Shown here: piece after piece, positions 10,433 through 21,548 of the stretch
Layout: each line of letters starts with the position of its first letter
Position numbering within the stretch: position 1 is the stretch's first letter
From: Branchiostoma lanceolatum
Lineage: Eukaryota; Chordata; Leptocardii; Amphioxiformes; Branchiostomatidae
Direction: 5' to 3'
Length of the DNA stretch: 64,000 nucleotides
Assembly (NCBI RefSeq): GCF_035083965.1
Contig: NC_089722.1
Coordinates: 43,586,697 to 43,650,696 of the forward strand
The notes under the pieces: model-generated
Databases searched by the model: none
The model's input: the letters and a program-made list of their open reading frames with translations, nothing else
Told to the model about the DNA's origin: nothing
Made by a program: the position numbers and the translations under genes

Positions 10433-10550
10433 CACTCCACTCCACTCCACTCCACTCTGCTCTGCTCTGCTCTGCTCCACTCTACTCTGCTCTACTCTAC
10501 TCTACTCTACTCTACTCTACTCTACTCTACTCTACTCTACTCTACTCTAT
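10433..10550. repeat. pentanucleotide microsatellite (CTCCA/CTCTG/CTCTA)n
   Basis: About 23 units of a 5-bp repeat shift from ccact to tctgc to ctcta along the tract. The related TAGAG repeat occurs at about 8458 and 39136. Confidence 0.9.
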
Positions 10551-12328
10551 GTAGCACACGAAGCTGAAGGTTGAAATTTAAGAAAAATGGTGGATATGTG
10601 ATCAAAGCTACTGCGCATGCGTTGTAAACTTGTCGTCTGCAACAAGGCAAGGATGGAAACTTCTGTTTTACTGTGCTCTGCTGAAAGTACTTTTAATTCA
10701 GACATGTGAAGTTCAATACGAATGTTTTAAGATATGTATCGATCTTTACATTGTAGGCATTGATATAATAAACTCTCTTTACACGACTTTGTGATAAATG
10801 ATACAATTCGCATCTTGTTGCGGGTGTTTACATATCAATGAGTACTTAGTCTCTATCGAGTACTTTATGAAATGGTATTCTTAAAAAAATACAGCAGATA
10901 GGAGCAAGTTTTGTAAGAATTACTGTCAGTGGAAACAATAGGTAGTTATAAAACTAAAAAACAAACTTATTTCCGTCAAATATGATATAGGCTGACGCCT
11001 GACTTTGTACTGATATCCTTTCAAATGTTGTGCTTTAGTGTAACAAGTGTGCATACATAACGGTCAAGCTGTGATGTTCATTTTGTCATTCATTCACTAA
11101 CCTAAACACTATATATTGGAACACTAATGATTATTCTATACCTGGAGTGTTTATCGTTATGAAGAATTGGAAAGTAAGCTTGTGCGATATAAAGGGACTG
11201 TCATGGCTAATATGTAAGAAGTATTCTGATTTCTGACAACTGAAAATAAATTTAAAAAAAAAAACATTATACAAGAACACGTTCCATTCCATTTTTTTTC
11301 TCTGTGATGTAAGTTATGAATGAATGAGTTAATGACTGGTTTATTTGATGAACATGGTCAATGAAAAGTATGTCGCAGCCGCAAATGGCTGAATCGGATA
11401 ATTTTTGTACAGGTGCGTTCTTAACCTTAACCTTCTTAACCATAAGGCGATTCAAACTCTTAACTAAAGTTATTTTGTAGCCGTACATCATTCGTCAGTC
11501 TACCAAACGATAAAAGTTAAGATATTAAGCAGCTGTTCTATTTAATTTTTTACCTTTGTGGCAGATGTGTGTTCTTGTGCTGGCCGCACAGTGTCACATC
11601 TTTCTAGCGTTATGAATTCCATTTTCATCACACAGCACCCCCATGTAACTCCTTTACTGTTATACACGACTAGTCTTGCAATTCGCACTAGAAATTCTTG
11701 CCGTAGCCGCTATCATGATTACTACCAACACAGATGTGCTTCCATGATAATAATAGTTTATATTTACACTGAGAGCTAACACGGATTCAGAAAGTATATC
11801 TGTATGCGTACATTATGTATAATGTGCGAGCACCAGTTATACACGCAAAATATTCCAGGCAAAAAAACACCACTGTGTATTTTGTGTACAAGATGGTACC
11901 CACCTCCGTTGGTGATTTTTCTTCCCATATCAATTGCAAAAAAACCGTGTATGACATTCTCTGTTGACAAAAAAGAAAACAAGCTGAAAACAGAAATGGC
12001 AGCGGATAAGTGTTAGGTCTTTTGTAATGTATGCAGAAATTTCCACCCAATAAGTGGGTAATCAGGTGCAAAGTAATTACTACCAACACAGATGAGCTTC
12101 CATGATAGAAATATATTTACTACTAAGAGCTAACAAAAGTACAGAAAGTATATCTACATGTATATGCGTACATAATATGACTTACTTGACTTATTTACAT
12201 AATATATAATGTGCGAACACCAGTTATACATCCAAAATAATCAAGGCCAAAAAAAACCCACTGTTACAATGTGTCTTTTGTCTCCGTTGGTGATTTTTTC
12301 TTCCCATGTCAATACCCTGTGTATATCC
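10551..12328. other. 3' UTR remnant and intergenic spacer; no gene seen
   Basis: 10780-11260 resumes the 3' module and ends with AATAAA at 11245-11250. 11500-12000 is homologous to 42500-43000. A truncated promoter box (aataagtgggtaatcagg, about 12050) is followed by a repeat of 11710-11850, indicating an internal duplication. No supported ORF. Confidence 0.5.
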
Positions 12329-12458
12329 ACAGAAACTGGGTAACCAGGCGCAAAATATGACCTTTCACCCCAAGTCAAGTTCACCTTTCACCCGCCGCTT
12401 AGCTTAGGTAAGAAGAGACTTGCAGGATTGTGAAGAGAAAAATCAACACTAGAATCAG
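12329..12458 (+). promoter_or_regulatory. promoter module and 5' exon of the 13895 gene
   Basis: Both DR1-like sites are present (tgacctttcacccc, then ttcacctttcaccc) with an altered spacer (aagtcaag) but the same 22-bp spacing. The exon ends AGAATCAG, with donor GTAAGAA at 12459. Confidence 0.6.
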
Positions 12459-12991
12459 GTAAGAACTTGAGTTATGCTAAATACCTGCCTTATCGTGAGG
12501 CAGAGGAGCTATAGGTCGTTTCTATGGTGTATATGGGTCACATTAGGACGGAATATAAGACTTTTCGGAGATCGAGAGAAGGGGGGGGGGGCGAAACCAC
12601 ACGTCACGTATTTTGGGATAGAAGTGCCGTTTTTGTTAGAAAAATCACAAGAAGGGTGATAAAGTATAACCGGAATGAGGCAACTGTAATAGAGAGAATG
12701 TGGAAATGAAACGAAAAGCAAATTTGATTGGCGTGCATGCGTGGTCAACTTTGGAAAAATGGTCTGTTCAAGGAGGTTATGGTTTGTTGTAAAGCAGATT
12801 CATGATACTGAAGGGGGGGGGGGGCATAGAAAGAAGAAGTCTTCGTTTCTGCTTGTGACAAATCCCCCTGGGTGAAATAGTAATCTTAGAATCAGGCTGC
12901 TTACTCTATATGAATAAAGGTATATGAATAATGTGTAACAAATTGTTTAATGCTTTAGTAACTGTCCTTCAATGCATTGGCACCCAGGCGG

Positions 12992-13735
12992 TAGCCGTGG
13001 CGACTTACGAAGGGAATCTTTGCTTGATATTACATATACTTTCCCTTCTCAGTCGTAGGGCACGACACAATTTCACTTCTACTCGTGCGACGCCGGCCTT
13101 CTAACTTGCACGCCGGGCCCGATTCTTGTTCTCCCTGAACTCCCAACGCACTCACATACGTCGCCGGGCGCTTTAGCAACGCCGCAAACCCAAGTTAGTC
13201 CACAACAGGGCTTGATGCGGCAAAAGTCAATAGAAAACAGCATCGGGCCCACCATTTTGGTTCTAAATACAACGTCATGTCTTTCTGACGGTTAGACATC
13301 CAGGTAACCAATATATAAAGAGAATTCAAACTCTACAACTGGATAAGAATTCGGATATTTATTTCCGGACACTTCGAGTGACATCCATTACTCTTCTTCA
13401 GCGTCACTAAAGTGAACTAGCAGAACTAACCAGTACTTATTTACAATAACTAGAAAAACCGGAAATAAATCTCCGAATTCTTATCCAGTTGTAGAGTTTG
13501 AATTCTCTTTATAAACGTCATGTCTTATACAGTCTGATTGGTCAAGCCCAGTCATGTGAGTAAACGCACCAAATGCGTTGGGAGTTCAGGGAGAACAAGA
13601 ATCGGACCCGGCGTGCAAGTTAGAAGGCCGGCGTCGCACAAGTAGAAGTGAAAAAATTGTGTCGTGCTCCACGACTAAGAAGGGAAAGTATATGTAATAT
13701 CAAGCAAAAACTCCCTTCGTTAGTCGCCACGGCTA
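12992..13735. mobile_element. MULE-like non-autonomous TIR element with perfect 9-bp target duplication
   Basis: The terminal inverted repeats are about 160 bp (12992-13150 and 13574-13735), starting TAGCCGTGGCGACT and ending with its complement. The target CCCAGGCGG is repeated exactly at 12983-12991 and 13736-13744. Long TIRs plus a 9-bp duplication are typical of the Mutator superfamily. No transposase ORF is seen. A Penelope-like fragment is nested in the centre. The 124-bp element at 34255 has the same terminus. Confidence 0.75.
13290..13515 (-). mobile_element. Penelope-like fragment nested in the foldback element
   Basis: It begins ggttagacatccaggtaa, identical to the fragment at 44546. 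Two inverted arms (tataaagagaattcaaac and its complement) surround ccggaaataaat. On the minus strand a CTGAAGA...GAAG motif (13372-13401) resembles a degenerate hammerhead core. Confidence 0.5.
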
Positions 13736-13894
13736 CCCAGGCGGTTACTTATTTAGTTCTAACTGTGATAACGCTATACCACTCGATTTGTAAGATTTGT
13801 TGCAAGATTCCTAAATGTGCCAAGTCCTTTTATGTCCAATACCTGGCCACTAATGTGTGCTTCATCTTTTCAATTTTTGTCCACTAGGTTAGAC

Positions 13895-15352
13895 ATGGCA
13901 GAGGCAGGACATGGGTCTCCTACTGCTGTTCCCCACAGCTTCTGTGATGGCTCTCCAGCTGGAGTTTCATTGGACAGGGATAAAAGCAATGTAAAAGACC
14001 AGCCAGCAATGTCCTGGCATTTCTGGGGTGGGTATCCTACTGGAGTTTCACGGGATAGAGACACAAGCAATGCTGAAGACCAGCCGTCAGAAACCAAGAC
14101 AAGTTTTGACAATCAGCCAGAAGAAAACACTGGTGAGAAACACTACATGTGTTCCGGGTGCGGGTACAGGGCTAAGTACAAGTCCAAGTTGTTCAGACAT
14201 ATGAGAACCCATACTGGTGAAAAACCGTACAGGTGTGACCAGTGTGACTACTCTGCTGCACAGAAATTCCATTTGGACAGGCATCTAGCCAACCACACTG
14301 GTGATAAACCCTACATGTGCGGAGAATGCCGGTACAGGACAACTGACAGGTCTCACCTATTTAAACATATGAGAACTCATACTGGTGAAAAACCCTACAA
14401 ATGTGACCAGTGTGACTACTCTTCTGCAGCGAAGTCCTCAATGGACAGTCATCGAGCCAAACATACCGGTGAAAAACCCTATCAGTGTGGGGAGTGCGGG
14501 TACAGGACAGCTCACAAGCGTAGCCTATCCAGACATATGATGAGAACTCATACAGGTGACAAACCCCACATGTGCAGGGAGTGTGGGTACAGAACAACCC
14601 AAATGTATAACTTATCCCAACATATGAGAACTCATACTGGTGAAAAACCCTACATGTGCGGGGAGTGCGGGTTCAGAACAACCCAAATGTATAACTTATC
14701 CCAACATAAGAGAACTCATACTGGAGAAAAACCCTACAAGTGTGACCTGTGCGACTATTCTGCTGCACAGAAATCCACCTTGGACAGCCATCTAGCGAAA
14801 CACACCGGTGAGAAGCCCTACATGTGTGAGAAGTGCGGGTACAGGACAGCTCGCAAGCATCACCTATCAAAACATATGAGAACCCACACTGGCGAGAAAC
14901 CCTACAAGTGTGGCCAGTGTGACTATTCCGCTGCACAGAAACATCATTTGGACCAACATCTAGCCAAACACACCGGTGAGAAACCCTACAAGTGTGGCCA
15001 GTGTGACTATTCTGCTGCACAGAAACATCATTTGGACCAACATCTAGCCAAACACACCGGTGAGAAGCCCTACATGTGTGGGGAGTGTGAGTTTAGGACA
15101 GCTCACAAGCATCACCTATCCGAACATATGAGAACCCATACTGGTGAAAAACCCTACAACTGTGACCAGTGTGATTATTCTGCTGCAAAGAAATCAACAT
15201 TGAACCAACATCTAGCCAAACATACCGGTGACAAACCCTACATGTGTGGAGAGTGCGGGTACAGGACAGAGCACAAGCATAACCTATCCAGACATATGAT
15301 GACCCATATTGGTGAAGAAAAAAATACATGTGTGAGTAATTTGAGTACTTAG
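13895..15352 (+). CDS. family-1 C2H2 zinc-finger protein, 485 aa, 14 fingers
   Basis: The start is the ATG in ggttagacATGGCAGAGG just after the acceptor; the open frame upstream is intronic. The leader is 83 residues, longer than in its sisters, because a GSPxGVSxDRDxSN-xxDQP segment is duplicated. Fingers run from residue 84. Fingers 6 and 7 are near copies (TTQMYNLSQH), and fingers 10 and 11 are identical (YKCGQCDYSAAQKHHLDQH). These single-finger duplications break the usual alternation. Finger 5 has an extra residue between its histidines (HMMRTH). The tail diverges to CVSNLST. Expected nuclear DNA binder, target unknown. Its counterpart is missing from the second copy of the block near 58.1 kb. 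Confidence 0.88.
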   Translation: MAEAGHGSPTAVPHSFCDGSPAGVSLDRDKSNVKDQPAMSWHFWGGYPTGVSRDRDTSNAEDQPSETKTSFDNQPEENTGEKHYMCSGCGYRAKYKSKLFRHMRTHTGEKPYRCDQCDYSAAQKFHLDRHLANHTGDKPYMCGECRYRTTDRSHLFKHMRTHTGEKPYKCDQCDYSSAAKSSMDSHRAKHTGEKPYQCGECGYRTAHKRSLSRHMMRTHTGDKPHMCRECGYRTTQMYNLSQHMRTHTGEKPYMCGECGFRTTQMYNLSQHKRTHTGEKPYKCDLCDYSAAQKSTLDSHLAKHTGEKPYMCEKCGYRTARKHHLSKHMRTHTGEKPYKCGQCDYSAAQKHHLDQHLAKHTGEKPYKCGQCDYSAAQKHHLDQHLAKHTGEKPYMCGECEFRTAHKHHLSEHMRTHTGEKPYNCDQCDYSAAKKSTLNQHLAKHTGDKPYMCGECGYRTEHKHNLSRHMMTHIGEEKNTCVSNLST

Positions 15353-15796
15353 AAGCTTGGAATTGAGATGTTAACTTGTTCGACATCTAGCAAAACACAC
15401 TAAAGAGTGACAATGGATGTGTACGGAGTGCAGGTACAGGACAACAGAAGTTATCCAACCATACATACATGTATATGGAACAATGTATAATGGATGTAAG
15501 AACACTAGATGTGTTCCACGGCAATGGCTGAGTATCAGTTATTTTAACGTTCCGTGTGCACATATGTACTCGTGATGCATATTGTGGTCTACGGTCTGAC
15601 TTTAAGGTCCCTTATTTGTAAACAATAATCTGTAGAGCCGTTTTTGCAGGACTCCCGCTTGGAGGGGCCTACGGCATTTCCCACAATCCTCTGCTGTGTC
15701 GGAACTCTGAGAAGACTTATTCATACAAAAGAGAACCTTTACAGATATGTTAACACTGTACAGTATATGTACATTTACTTAGCCTCTATCAAGTAC

Positions 15797-16018
15797 AACA
15801 GAGACAGTGGGCGTTATAAACTTCCTGGCACGTTTGACCAATTGCTGACGTTACGTATCCGCAATGACACGTGTCAATAAAGTCACGTGTCCGTAACTCT
15901 GGCGAGTTTACGTTCGGCAGTGATTGGTCATTATTGATCCTGAAGAAGGCGACAGTGGTCGTCGAAAATTCGATCCGTGAATACCTTAGTGTTGGAAGAA
16001 AGTTTAGCATTGTATTAT
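15797..16018 (+). mobile_element. Penelope-like 3' fragment with target duplication and empty site
   Basis: aagtac is repeated at 15791-15796 and 16019-16024, while the paralogous locus at 58259-58264 has one aagtac and no insert. The sequence gatcctgaagaaggcgacag...gtcgtcgaaaa is typical of Penelope-like/retrozyme ends. 222 bp, no ORF. Confidence 0.65.
15940..15967 (+). ncRNA. hammerhead-ribozyme-like core
   Basis: CTGAAGA, a 6-bp stem GGCGAC/GTCGTC with loop AGTG, then GAAA. This is the conserved order of a hammerhead catalytic core. Penelope-like elements are known to carry such motifs. Flanking stems I/III and the cleavage site are not established, so catalysis is uncertain. Confidence 0.35.
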
Positions 16019-16601
16019 AAGTACTTAATGTCTGTGACAAAGACTCCTGCAATAGAGAGGAGCATGGTTTGTTAGAAGTATCCCTAGTGTAAAGAGGAAG
16101 TTTGTTTTAAAACAGAATAACAAACTTCTTTCTGTCAAATCTAAAATAGGCTACTAGTATCCTGACGCCTGGCTTTGCACTGACATCCTACAAAATGTTC
16201 TGCTTCATTGAAACGTATGCATAAAGTTAGAGGCTGTCATGTTTATTATCTCACTTATTTACTAACCTGTACAGTATAAACTATTTATTAGTACACTAAT
16301 GATTATGTTATACCTAATGTTTTATATGTTATGTAAAGCGACCGATATGTTATGTGAAGTGACTGTGATGGCTGATTTGTAAGATCTCAGTTAATTTGAT
16401 TAATTAAAAAGCAAAAATAAAGTAACCAAATAAAAGTTTCCATTGCATTTTGACTTTTATTTTTCTTTTTATTAGATACGTTGTTGTACCAGCCGTACAT
16501 GGTCACACCTAATTTCATACATATCAGCGTGGAAGATCTTGTCCTGCTACCAAGCTTTTGTCGTACATATCAGCAGACGCATGATAATAGTTCATATTTA
16601 C

Positions 16602-18262
16602 TACTTACGGGTTAATGACCCGCCCCGTTATGACACCATATACACCGTGGAACAGGCGGGTCATTAACGTTATTATCACATAGCCTAGAGTCCATTCCGA
16701 GTCACCGCGAGGGTTTTATGATAATATTTGTAATCATTTTGAAAAATTTCTAATAAAAGAACATCTGACAATAGTTCTAAATCTTTCTAAAACATCAAAT
16801 ACAAAAATATGAACTTATTTGAATTTAATTAGATAATTTAGAAATATTTTGAAAGTAACTGCACAAAAACCTCTTTATTTGTAATAATTTCTAAACATCT
16901 ATGTGATTATTTAACTTTTACAAATAATAACACAAAATGGTAGAAAATGGTTAACAATGGTAGAATGGTGATTGCCCCCATAAAAGTAGGTGCTAATCTG
17001 GCCCTTCTGTCTGCCTTTGTACATCTTTAGACTTCACTGCAGGACACCACTCGGTCCTTTGTGGAAAGCATTCTTCCCTAAACTTCGTAAGGATGTGTGA
17101 ATTACTTTCTTCCCAGCCCTCTGAGCTATTTATAGAGATGTTACAAATAATGGTAGAAAATGGTAAGAAATTGTAAATAATTGTAAATAATGGTAGAATG
17201 CTGTTACCATTATTTAGAAACCATTGTAAATGTCGTATTCTACATCATGAATATTTATAAAGTTGTAGAAAACTTCAGAAATATTCATAAAGTTGAAATC
17301 ACATTCAAAATATTTCAAAAGTATCAAATCTGTTACATAAATAATAACAATAACTTGAAAATAGTTCTAAATTATGACAATAACAACCCTCGCGGTGACT
17401 TGGAATGGACTCTATCCAAACTGACCCATATAAGAGAGACAAATCCTTGTATAATACATAGATTCTTTATCTAATACTATACATGTAAAATCCATTCATT
17501 GTACATATGATCTTCATATAATCCAATGTAAACAAGCGGTAACTTGTCTTATTGTTGTGGACACGTAGACTTAATATCGGGCGGTATAATTGTAGATTTC
17601 GGTTCAATTTTCACAATTCCTGACGCCTGATTGTTAAATGCTTAGTTGGCTGTGGTAAGAACAATCGTGCATGTTCACGTCCCATTTGCTTGTAGTTTTC
17701 CCGGATAATATTTGCTCAAGCCGGAAAAAATCCCACAGAAGCGAACACGTATCGGACTGAGATCCTTGTAGGTAGAAACTTGTAAGAGTTTTGGCGATTT
17801 TGACCGTAATTTTTTCGATGCCAGCACATCGGTTTGGGGAGCTTACGTGACTTGGACCATGGGGGGGGGGGGCGTGTTAAGTGCGTGTCACGTTTGTTTT
17901 GAACACGAAAAACTGTGGGACTCAGCTCCTCCATGGCGAGCGAATTCGAACGGGTTCCAATGGCGGGGCAAGATGAAATTTGTCGTTTCACTTACTCACG
18001 TGAAAAATATTGTTTTAGTCATTTCATTTAAATTTCACTTGAATTGAAAATCGTTCTTTTTTTATGTATTTTAAGACGGTTTCGTGAATTTTAAGACGAT
18101 AATGATTTTTTAAAACAATGTTAAGAAAAAGATTCATAAAAAAACAACCCCTCTATAATATGGAACGGTTGTGTTATGACGTCATAGGTGGTGTGTTATG
18201 GCCCCATAACACATGGGCAATGGAGGCTTCTGATTAGTCGACGCCATCTAGCTTTGTGATAA
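16602..18262. mobile_element. ~1.66-kb AT-rich insertion absent from the paralogous block
   Basis: The flanks atgataatagttcatattta and acgcgataaagttctattgc are adjacent in the copy at 58801-58840 but separated here. The left end has a hairpin (gttaatgacccgcc...ggcgggtcattaac, 16611-16668); the right end (tttgtgataa) complements ttatcaca near 16672. No coding capacity is seen. The exact ends are uncertain by several bases. Confidence 0.6.
16688..17412. mobile_element. Tc1/mariner-type MITE nested in the insertion
   Basis: Inverted ends GAGTCCATTCC.AGTCACCG (28 bp, one mismatch) are flanked by TA on both sides, as expected for Tc1/mariner. The interior is AT-rich with repeated aatggtagaa units. 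No transposase. Confidence 0.6.
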
Positions 18263-18707
18263 TACGCGATAAAGTTCTATTGCACGTTCATTCATAATTG
18301 CAGATACATGTAGAAATATAGGGAAAACGTACATGTGACAGTGAACTATGACTGATACTGTTTTAACGATAGACCACTTCTTACGAGTGTTTTCTACATC
18401 TGGACAAGCTGGGGTTGACTTCTTTTTTTTTTGAGGCAGCTGAAGACGAAAAGTTTACAAAAGTGCACAGAGACCAGAAGGATTCACATACCTACGCACA
18501 CATAATATACATGTGCACCAGATATACATACAAAATATGTAAGGCAAAAACACTGAGCGTCTTTTGTGTACAAAATATGCTACCGCCTCCGTTGGTGATT
18601 TTTTCCCATCTGAATTACATTTAGCGTCACATATTCCGTGTGTGACATTCCTCTCTTGGCAAAAAAGGAAGATGGAAACAAAAGGAAAGCAGCGGATGGG
18701 TGCAACC
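18263..18707. other. intergenic, homologous to 58835-59329
   Basis: Upstream spacer of the 19363 unit. It shares aattgcagatacatgtagaa and the cagctgaagacgaaaagttt segment with the second block. No gene. Confidence 0.5.
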
Positions 18708-18836
18708 ATTCTACACTGAGTGGGTAATCAGGCACAAAATATGACCTTTCACCCCACACTAAGCTTACCTTTCATGCGCTGCTCGGGACAGAAGACGCTA
18801 ATCGATTGTGAAGGGAAAAATCAGCACTGGAAGCAG
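18708..18836 (+). promoter_or_regulatory. promoter module and 5' exon of the 19363 gene
   Basis: The first DR1-like site is intact (tgacctttcacccc). The second is degraded (cttacctttcatgc), as it is in the duplicate at 59330. Donor GTAAATT at 18837. Confidence 0.55.
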
Positions 18837-19360
18837 GTAAATTTCACTAAAGATCTGCCATATCGTGAAGCAAAGCAGCTATAGGTCCTAGCTATGGTAT
18901 ATGAGCCACATTAGGACGGAATGTAAGACTTTTTCGGGATGAGAAGAATTGCCGAGGGGGAGGGGGGCGACACCACGAGACAAAAGGGTATGTTTTTGTT
19001 AGGGTGTTATTGTATCAAAGGTGAATGTCTAGATTTGCATAATAACGCCTTCACCTTTGACACTGCACATGCGTAGTAGCAACCGTGAACTAGCTTATTA
19101 GCTTATTATGTCACAACAATGATACAGAATTACAACAGAAACCATGACAAGGCGTTAATTTCCAGTTTATTCAAGCGTAGTCAACTTTGAAAAACATGCA
19201 TATTCATGACAAAAATGAGGGGGAGGGGGGCAGTAAGGAAGTTTGTTGTAGCGACCTACCAGTTTCGGGATTAGTACAAACAATGCACTCTTGACGCATC
19301 GTATTTGCGATTGATGTATTTCGTTATTTTTTTTTAAATTGTTGTTCATTATTATTTTAG
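18837..19360 (+). other. intron 1 of the 19363 gene
   Basis: Donor at 18837, acceptor gttcattattattttag ending at 19360. The conserved head with gggggaggggggcga lies near 18956; a hairpin-like tcaaaggtgaatg/ccttcacctttgac is at 19016-19060. Confidence 0.6.
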
Positions 19361-19362
19361 AC

Positions 19363-20712
19363 ATGGCAGAGGCAGGTGATGGTGATGGTGCTGTTCCCCA
19401 GAACTTCTGTGGGTCTCCTACTGGGGTTTCATCGGGCAGAGATGCAAGCAATGTTGAATACAAGCCAACAGGAACCAAAACCAGTTTGGACAATCGGCCA
19501 GAAGCACAGACTGATGAGAGACCCTTCGTGTGTGGCGAGTGTGGGTACAGGACTATCAGCAAGTCCAAGTTGTCCAGGCATATGAGATCTCACACAGTTG
19601 AAAAAACCTACAAGTGTGACCTGTGCGACTATTCTGCTGCACGGAAATCTACCTTGGACAGCCACCTAGCTAGACACACCGATGAGGAAACCTACATGTG
19701 TGGAAAGTGTGGTTACAGGGCAACTAGAATTTCTGACTTATCGAAACATATGAGAACTCATACAGGTGAAAAGCCCTACAAGTGTGACCAGTGTGATTAT
19801 TCCGCTGCACAGAAATCGGCCTTGAACAGCCATCTAGCTAAACACTCAGGTGAGAAACCCTTCATGTGTGGAGAGTGTGACTACAGGTGCCTTCGCAAGG
19901 CTCAGTTGTCCAGACATATGAGAACCCATACAGGTGAAAAACCGTACATGTGTTGGGAGTGTGGGCACAGAACAACTGAACAGTGCCACTTGTCTGAACA
20001 TATGAGAACTCATACAGGTGAAAAAACCTACAAGTGTGACCCGTGCGACTTTTCTCCTGCACTAAAATCCACCTTGGACCGACATCTGGCAAAACACACA
20101 GGGGAAAAACCCTACATGTGTGGGGAATGCAAGTACAAGACAGCTAATAAGTCTCACCTATCGAGACATATCAAAACCCATACAGGTGAAAAACCCTACA
20201 AGTGTGACCAGTGTGATTATTCTGCTGCAGAGAAATCCAAATTGGACCGACATCTAGCCAAACACACCGGTGAGACACCCTACATGTGTGGGGAATGTGG
20301 GTACAGAACAGCTCACAAGTTTCACTTATCCCGACATATGAGAACCCATACTGGTGAAAGACCCTACAAGTGTGACCAGTGTGATTATTCTACTGCATGG
20401 AAATCCAAATTGGACCATCATCTAGCCGTACATGCTGGTGAGAAACCCTACATGTGTGACGAGTGCGGGCACAGGGCAGCTCAAAAGCGTGACTTATCCA
20501 GACATATGAGAACTCATACCGGCGAAAGGCCGTACAAGTGTGACCAGTGTGACTATTCTGCTGCACAGAAATACACCTTGAAGAAACATTTGGCAAAACA
20601 CACTGGAGAAAAACCCTACATGTGTAATGAGTGCGGATACGGGACAACTCAGAAGTTTTACTTATCTAGGCACATGAAAACCCATACTGGTGAAAAGCCA
20701 CTACAAGGGTGA
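19363..20712 (+). CDS. family-1 C2H2 zinc-finger protein, 449 aa, 14 fingers
   Basis: The start is the ATG in ttagacATGGC two bases past the acceptor. The leader (residues 1-54) is slightly shortened, with a GDGDG variant replacing the usual GSPTA motif. Fourteen fingers follow from residue 55, mostly alternating. Fingers 5 and 6 are both of the CGEC type. Linkers vary more than usual (TVEKT, TDEET, TGETP). The frame ends PLQG because an extra base in the last linker (gaaaagccactac) shifts register; two more finger remnants lie beyond. The paralogue at 59975 has the same linker lesion plus others. This gene faces the minus-strand gene at 23189. Confidence 0.87.
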   Translation: MAEAGDGDGAVPQNFCGSPTGVSSGRDASNVEYKPTGTKTSLDNRPEAQTDERPFVCGECGYRTISKSKLSRHMRSHTVEKTYKCDLCDYSAARKSTLDSHLARHTDEETYMCGKCGYRATRISDLSKHMRTHTGEKPYKCDQCDYSAAQKSALNSHLAKHSGEKPFMCGECDYRCLRKAQLSRHMRTHTGEKPYMCWECGHRTTEQCHLSEHMRTHTGEKTYKCDPCDFSPALKSTLDRHLAKHTGEKPYMCGECKYKTANKSHLSRHIKTHTGEKPYKCDQCDYSAAEKSKLDRHLAKHTGETPYMCGECGYRTAHKFHLSRHMRTHTGERPYKCDQCDYSTAWKSKLDHHLAVHAGEKPYMCDECGHRAAQKRDLSRHMRTHTGERPYKCDQCDYSAAQKYTLKKHLAKHTGEKPYMCNECGYGTTQKFYLSRHMKTHTGEKPLQG

Positions 20713-20843
20713 CAAGTGTGATTATTCTTCTGCAGAAAAAGCCTATTTGGATGGACATCAAGCAAAACACTCATGTAAGAAACCCTACATGTGCGGGGAG
20801 TGCGGGTACAGTGTAACTCAAAAGTCTCACTGATTCAGACATA
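20713..20843 (+). pseudogene. relic fingers beyond the 19363 stop
   Basis: In the shifted frame, CDYSSAEKAYLDGHQAKH and YMCGECGYSVTQKSH can be read, followed by a stop. They are the eroded end of the array. Confidence 0.6.
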
Positions 20844-21548
20844 CCTGGGTGTTACATTAACAACCGACCTAAAGTGGGGTGCCCATGTCAACAACATAAC
20901 AAACAAGGCTAAACAGACGTTAGGAGTGATCAAACGGAATTTGTGGGCATGCCCATTGAAGGTAAAATCACTTGCGTACACATCACTCGTAAGACCAAAC
21001 TTAGAATACGCAGCAACAGTATGGGATCCATATACTAAGAAAGACAAAGACAAATTGGAGAGGGTACAGAACCAAGCAGCCAGATTCTGCACGAACAACT
21101 ACGTCAGGGGTGCTAGTGTCACCAAAATGAAAACAGATCTGCAGTGGATGTCACTCGAGGAGAGAAGGAAAATGTCCAGACTATGCATGATGTACAAAAT
21201 GACTAATAAATTGGTGGACGTACCAACTAATAAGTATCTAATACCAGCTCAGAAAAGGACAAGAAATAGCCATGCCTTTAAGTATCAGACTTTTCAACCT
21301 AGGATTGATGTGTTTAAAAATTCTTTTTTTCCTAGAACGATCGTAGAGTGGAACTCGTTACAACCAAGTACAGTGGAAGCATCCTCATTAGATAGCTTTA
21401 AACAATGCATGCAGTTAGATATGCGAAGGTTAGACGTGACAGGTCGTTCGGTGTAATATAACCAGCTGCTGCCGCGCCGCGTGCCTGCGAAGCTGGTGTG
21501 TTACGCCGAATGGCGGTTATACCGGCTATATAGATACAGATACAGATA
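20844..21548 (+). mobile_element. 5'-truncated CR1-like LINE insertion
   Basis: It interrupts cagacata/tcagaaccc, which is contiguous in the paralogue (empty site at 61437/61438). The 3' end is a short microsatellite tail (tagatacagatacagata) after a 3' UTR rich in ccgcgccgcg. It encodes the C-terminal part of a reverse-transcriptase protein. Confidence 0.85.
20845..21456 (+). pseudogene. non-LTR retrotransposon ORF2 C-terminal fragment
   Basis: About 203 residues begin LGVTLTTDLKWGAHV and continue through LVRPNLEYAATVWDPY and KLERVQNQAARF. This is the characteristic region downstream of the RT domain in CR1/jockey-type LINEs. The catalytic RT motifs and endonuclease are missing, so the copy is dead on arrival. 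The frame is open to TAA at 21454. Confidence 0.85.

Larger units (their letters stand above)
12459..13887 (+). other. intron 1 of the 13895 gene, enlarged by a foldback element
   Basis: Donor at 12459, acceptor caatttttgtccactag ending at 13887. The conserved head is followed by the 744-bp element at 12992-13735, which accounts for the greater length compared with roughly 0.5-kb sister introns. Confidence 0.65.
15353..16440 (+). other. 3' UTR of the 13895 gene, interrupted by a Penelope-like insertion
   Basis: From 15669 onward it is homologous to 58137-58660. It contains the insertion 15797-16018 and ends with AATAAA at 16416-16421 and 16429-16434. Confidence 0.6.

Noticed and set aside
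10292..10567. 91-residue ORF over the pentanucleotide microsatellite
   Set aside because: Its C-terminal half is the repeat translated (LHSTLLYSTLLY), with no other coding support.
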